A DNA stretch of 64,000 nucleotides from Ga0077527 sp964533495 (GTDB lineage Bacteria; Pseudomonadota; Gammaproteobacteria; Burkholderiales; SG8-41): contig CAZHJU010000010.1 of NCBI GenBank assembly GCA_964533495.1, positions 24,982 through 88,981 of the forward strand, written 5' to 3'. Under the pieces are notes generated by a model. The model made no database searches, was not told the origin of the DNA, and was given only the letters and a program-made list of their open reading frames with translations. A program made the position numbers and the translations under genes. Numbering within the stretch: the stretch's first letter is position 1; each line of letters begins with the position of its first letter. This document shows, in pieces, positions 62,574 through 64,000 of the stretch.

Positions 62574-64000
62574 ATGATCATCGTGTTGAGCGTGTTCGCG
62601 GCGTTCGCCGTGGCCTGGCTGCTGGCCTATCACCGCCTGCCGGCGCTGCTGTGGTCCGTGGTGTATGCCGCGCTGCTCGGCCTGTGCGCCCGCTACGGCT
62701 GGTGGCCCGACGCGCTGCTGCAGGCCGGCTGGCTGCTGTGGCTGGCGGTGTCGCTGCTGGCGATCCCGTCGCCGCTGCGGCGGGTCCTTGCCGGCGCGCC
62801 GCTGCTGAAGGTGTTCCGCCGCATCCTGCCCGCGGTGTCGCAGACCGAACGCGAAGCGCTCGAAGCCGGCACCGTGTGGTGGGACGGCGAGCTGTTCAGC
62901 GGCCGGCCCGACTGGAAAAAACTGCTGGCCTATCCGGCGCCGCGGCTGACCGCGGAGGAGCAGGCCTTCATCGACGGTCCGCTGCGCGAGCTGTGCGAGA
63001 TGCTCAGCGACTGGGAAATCACCCACGAAGCCGCCGACATGCCGCCGCAGGTCTGGCAGTTCATCAAGGACCGCGGCTTCCTCGGCATGATCATTCCGAA
63101 GGAATACGGCGGCCTCGGTTTTTCCGCGCTGGCGCATTCGCAGGTGGTGATGCAACTGACCACGCGCAGCGGCACTGCGGCAGTGTCGGTGATGGTGCCC
63201 AATTCGCTGGGGCCCGCGGAGCTGCTGCTGCACTACGGTACCAAAGAGCAGAAGGATTATTATCTGCCGCGGCTGGCCAGGGGCATCGAGATGCCGTGTT
63301 TTGCATTGACCAGTCCGGAAGCCGGCTCGGACGCCGGCGGCATTCCGGATTTCGGCATCGTCTGCCGCGGCGAATGGCAGGGCCGGCCCGACGTGCCCGG
63401 CATCCGCCTGACCTGGGAGAAGCGCTACATCACGCTGGGCCCGATCGCGACGCTGCTCGGGCTCGCCTTCCGGCTTTACGATCCGGAACACCTGCTGGGA
63501 CAGAAGGACGATCTCGGCATCACGCTGGCGCTGGTGCCCACCGACACGCCGGGCGTGCGCATCGGCCGCCGCCACCGCGCGATGACCGCGACCTTCATGA
63601 ACGGCCCGAACTGGGGCAAGGACGTGTTCATTCCGATGGACTACGTCATCGGCGGCGCGGCGCAGGCCGGCGAGGGCTGGAAGATGCTGATGAACTGCCT
63701 GGCCGCCGGGCGCTCGATCTCGCTGCCGGCCAACGGCGTGGGCATTTCCAAGCTGTCGGCGCTGACCACCGGCGCCTACGGCCGCGTGCGCCAGCAGTTC
63801 AAGCTGCCGATCGGCCGCTTCGAGGGCGTCGAGGAGGCGATGGCGCGCATCGCCGGCAACGTCTACGTGATGGATGCGGCGCGGGTGATGACCGCCGGCG
63901 CGGTCGACCTCGGCGAAAAACCGTCGGTGGTGTCGGCCATCGTCAAGTATCACCTCACCGAGCGCGGGCGCCAGGTCATCAACGACGCGATGGACGTGCA
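62574..64000 (+). CDS. fadE: acyl-CoA dehydrogenase FadE (3' end outside the window)
   Basis: First enzyme of fatty-acid beta-oxidation; FadE is the large, membrane-associated form. Two hydrophobic N-terminal segments (MIIVLSVFAAFAVAWLLAYH, LLWSVVYAALLGLCARYGWW), then the acyl-CoA dehydrogenase fold with FIKDRGFLGMIIPKEYGGLGFSALAHS, CFALTSPEAGSDAGGIPD and RYITLGPIATLLGLAFRLYDPEHLLG, all FadE-typical. 475 codons are visible; the family has about 770-820. Start ATG 62574. Confidence 0.94.
   Translation, partial: MIIVLSVFAAFAVAWLLAYHRLPALLWSVVYAALLGLCARYGWWPDALLQAGWLLWLAVSLLAIPSPLRRVLAGAPLLKVFRRILPAVSQTEREALEAGTVWWDGELFSGRPDWKKLLAYPAPRLTAEEQAFIDGPLRELCEMLSDWEITHEAADMPPQVWQFIKDRGFLGMIIPKEYGGLGFSALAHSQVVMQLTTRSGTAAVSVMVPNSLGPAELLLHYGTKEQKDYYLPRLARGIEMPCFALTSPEAGSDAGGIPDFGIVCRGEWQGRPDVPGIRLTWEKRYITLGPIATLLGLAFRLYDPEHLLGQKDDLGITLALVPTDTPGVRIGRRHRAMTATFMNGPNWGKDVFIPMDYVIGGAAQAGEGWKMLMNCLAAGRSISLPANGVGISKLSALTTGAYGRVRQQFKLPIGRFEGVEEAMARIAGNVYVMDAARVMTAGAVDLGEKPSVVSAIVKYHLTERGRQVINDAMDV

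Overview
The window is GC-rich and densely coded. Gene content, synteny and five tripartite-tricarboxylate-type substrate-binding proteins (four intact-looking Bug genes and one variant with a possible Tat signal) point to a betaproteobacterium, probably Burkholderiales (inference). Two runs of ten N at 933-942 and 41390-41399 show that it is a draft scaffold. The first run sits in an inverted duplication that looks like an assembly error.

Layout. 1-2686: suhB, trmJ and cysE. 2778-11263: one long Fe-S assembly cluster that mixes Isc and Suf parts (iscR, a NifS/IscS-type desulfurase, an IscA-type carrier, sufBCDSU, an Nfu protein and a Rieske ferredoxin). It has a recognisable promoter overlapped by an IscR-type operator. 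11362-17135: a membrane hydrolase, serB, a minus-strand group (alpha/beta hydrolase, CMD-family protein, Bug protein), an unusual SDR and a YnfA-type protein. 17374-23212: prfC, a GNAT acetyltransferase and mfd. 23282-24592: a PQQ-type sugar dehydrogenase whose 5' end is overrun by repeats. 24593-26980: an AT-rich island with a LysR regulator and an in-frame amidase/SMP-30 chimera. 26980-36624: MHS transporter, orphan antitoxin-like protein, rhodanese, small membrane proteins, a cupin-rubredoxin fusion, a TauD-like dioxygenase, EamA and CDF transporters and a DUF1932 dehydrogenase. 36700-44952: ABC-F protein, two Bug proteins, an enolase-superfamily enzyme, a MESH1-like HD hydrolase, a large MFS carrier and an AMMECR1 protein. 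45091-50034: ispD, ispF, a frameshifted thpR, a cNMP-binding protein and an OmpR/EnvZ-type two-component system. 50403-54292: a DGQHR protein, RidA, and tsaB-rimI-udg. 54493-61774: tctA-tctB-Bug, then an AraC regulator, an AprA-like flavoprotein, an AprB-like ferredoxin and a FrsA-like hydrolase, which together look like an uptake-and-catabolism module. 62574-end: fadE, cut by the window edge.

The most unusual signal is a dispersed AT-rich element of about 30 bp, core AAGTATTTGATTTTATTGAT, present in nine recognisable copies. Four copies share all 20 core bases. Copies lie upstream of genes, between convergent genes, against start and stop codons, and once in frame inside mfd. Read on the other strand, most copies have the layout of an IHF site: an A/T-rich tract followed by WATCAA-N4-TTR.

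Several other intergenic repeat families are also present, at 6251-6384, 10225-10372, 11276-11349, 18997-19217 and 23298-23487. I saw no tRNA, rRNA, CRISPR array, transposase or prophage genes.
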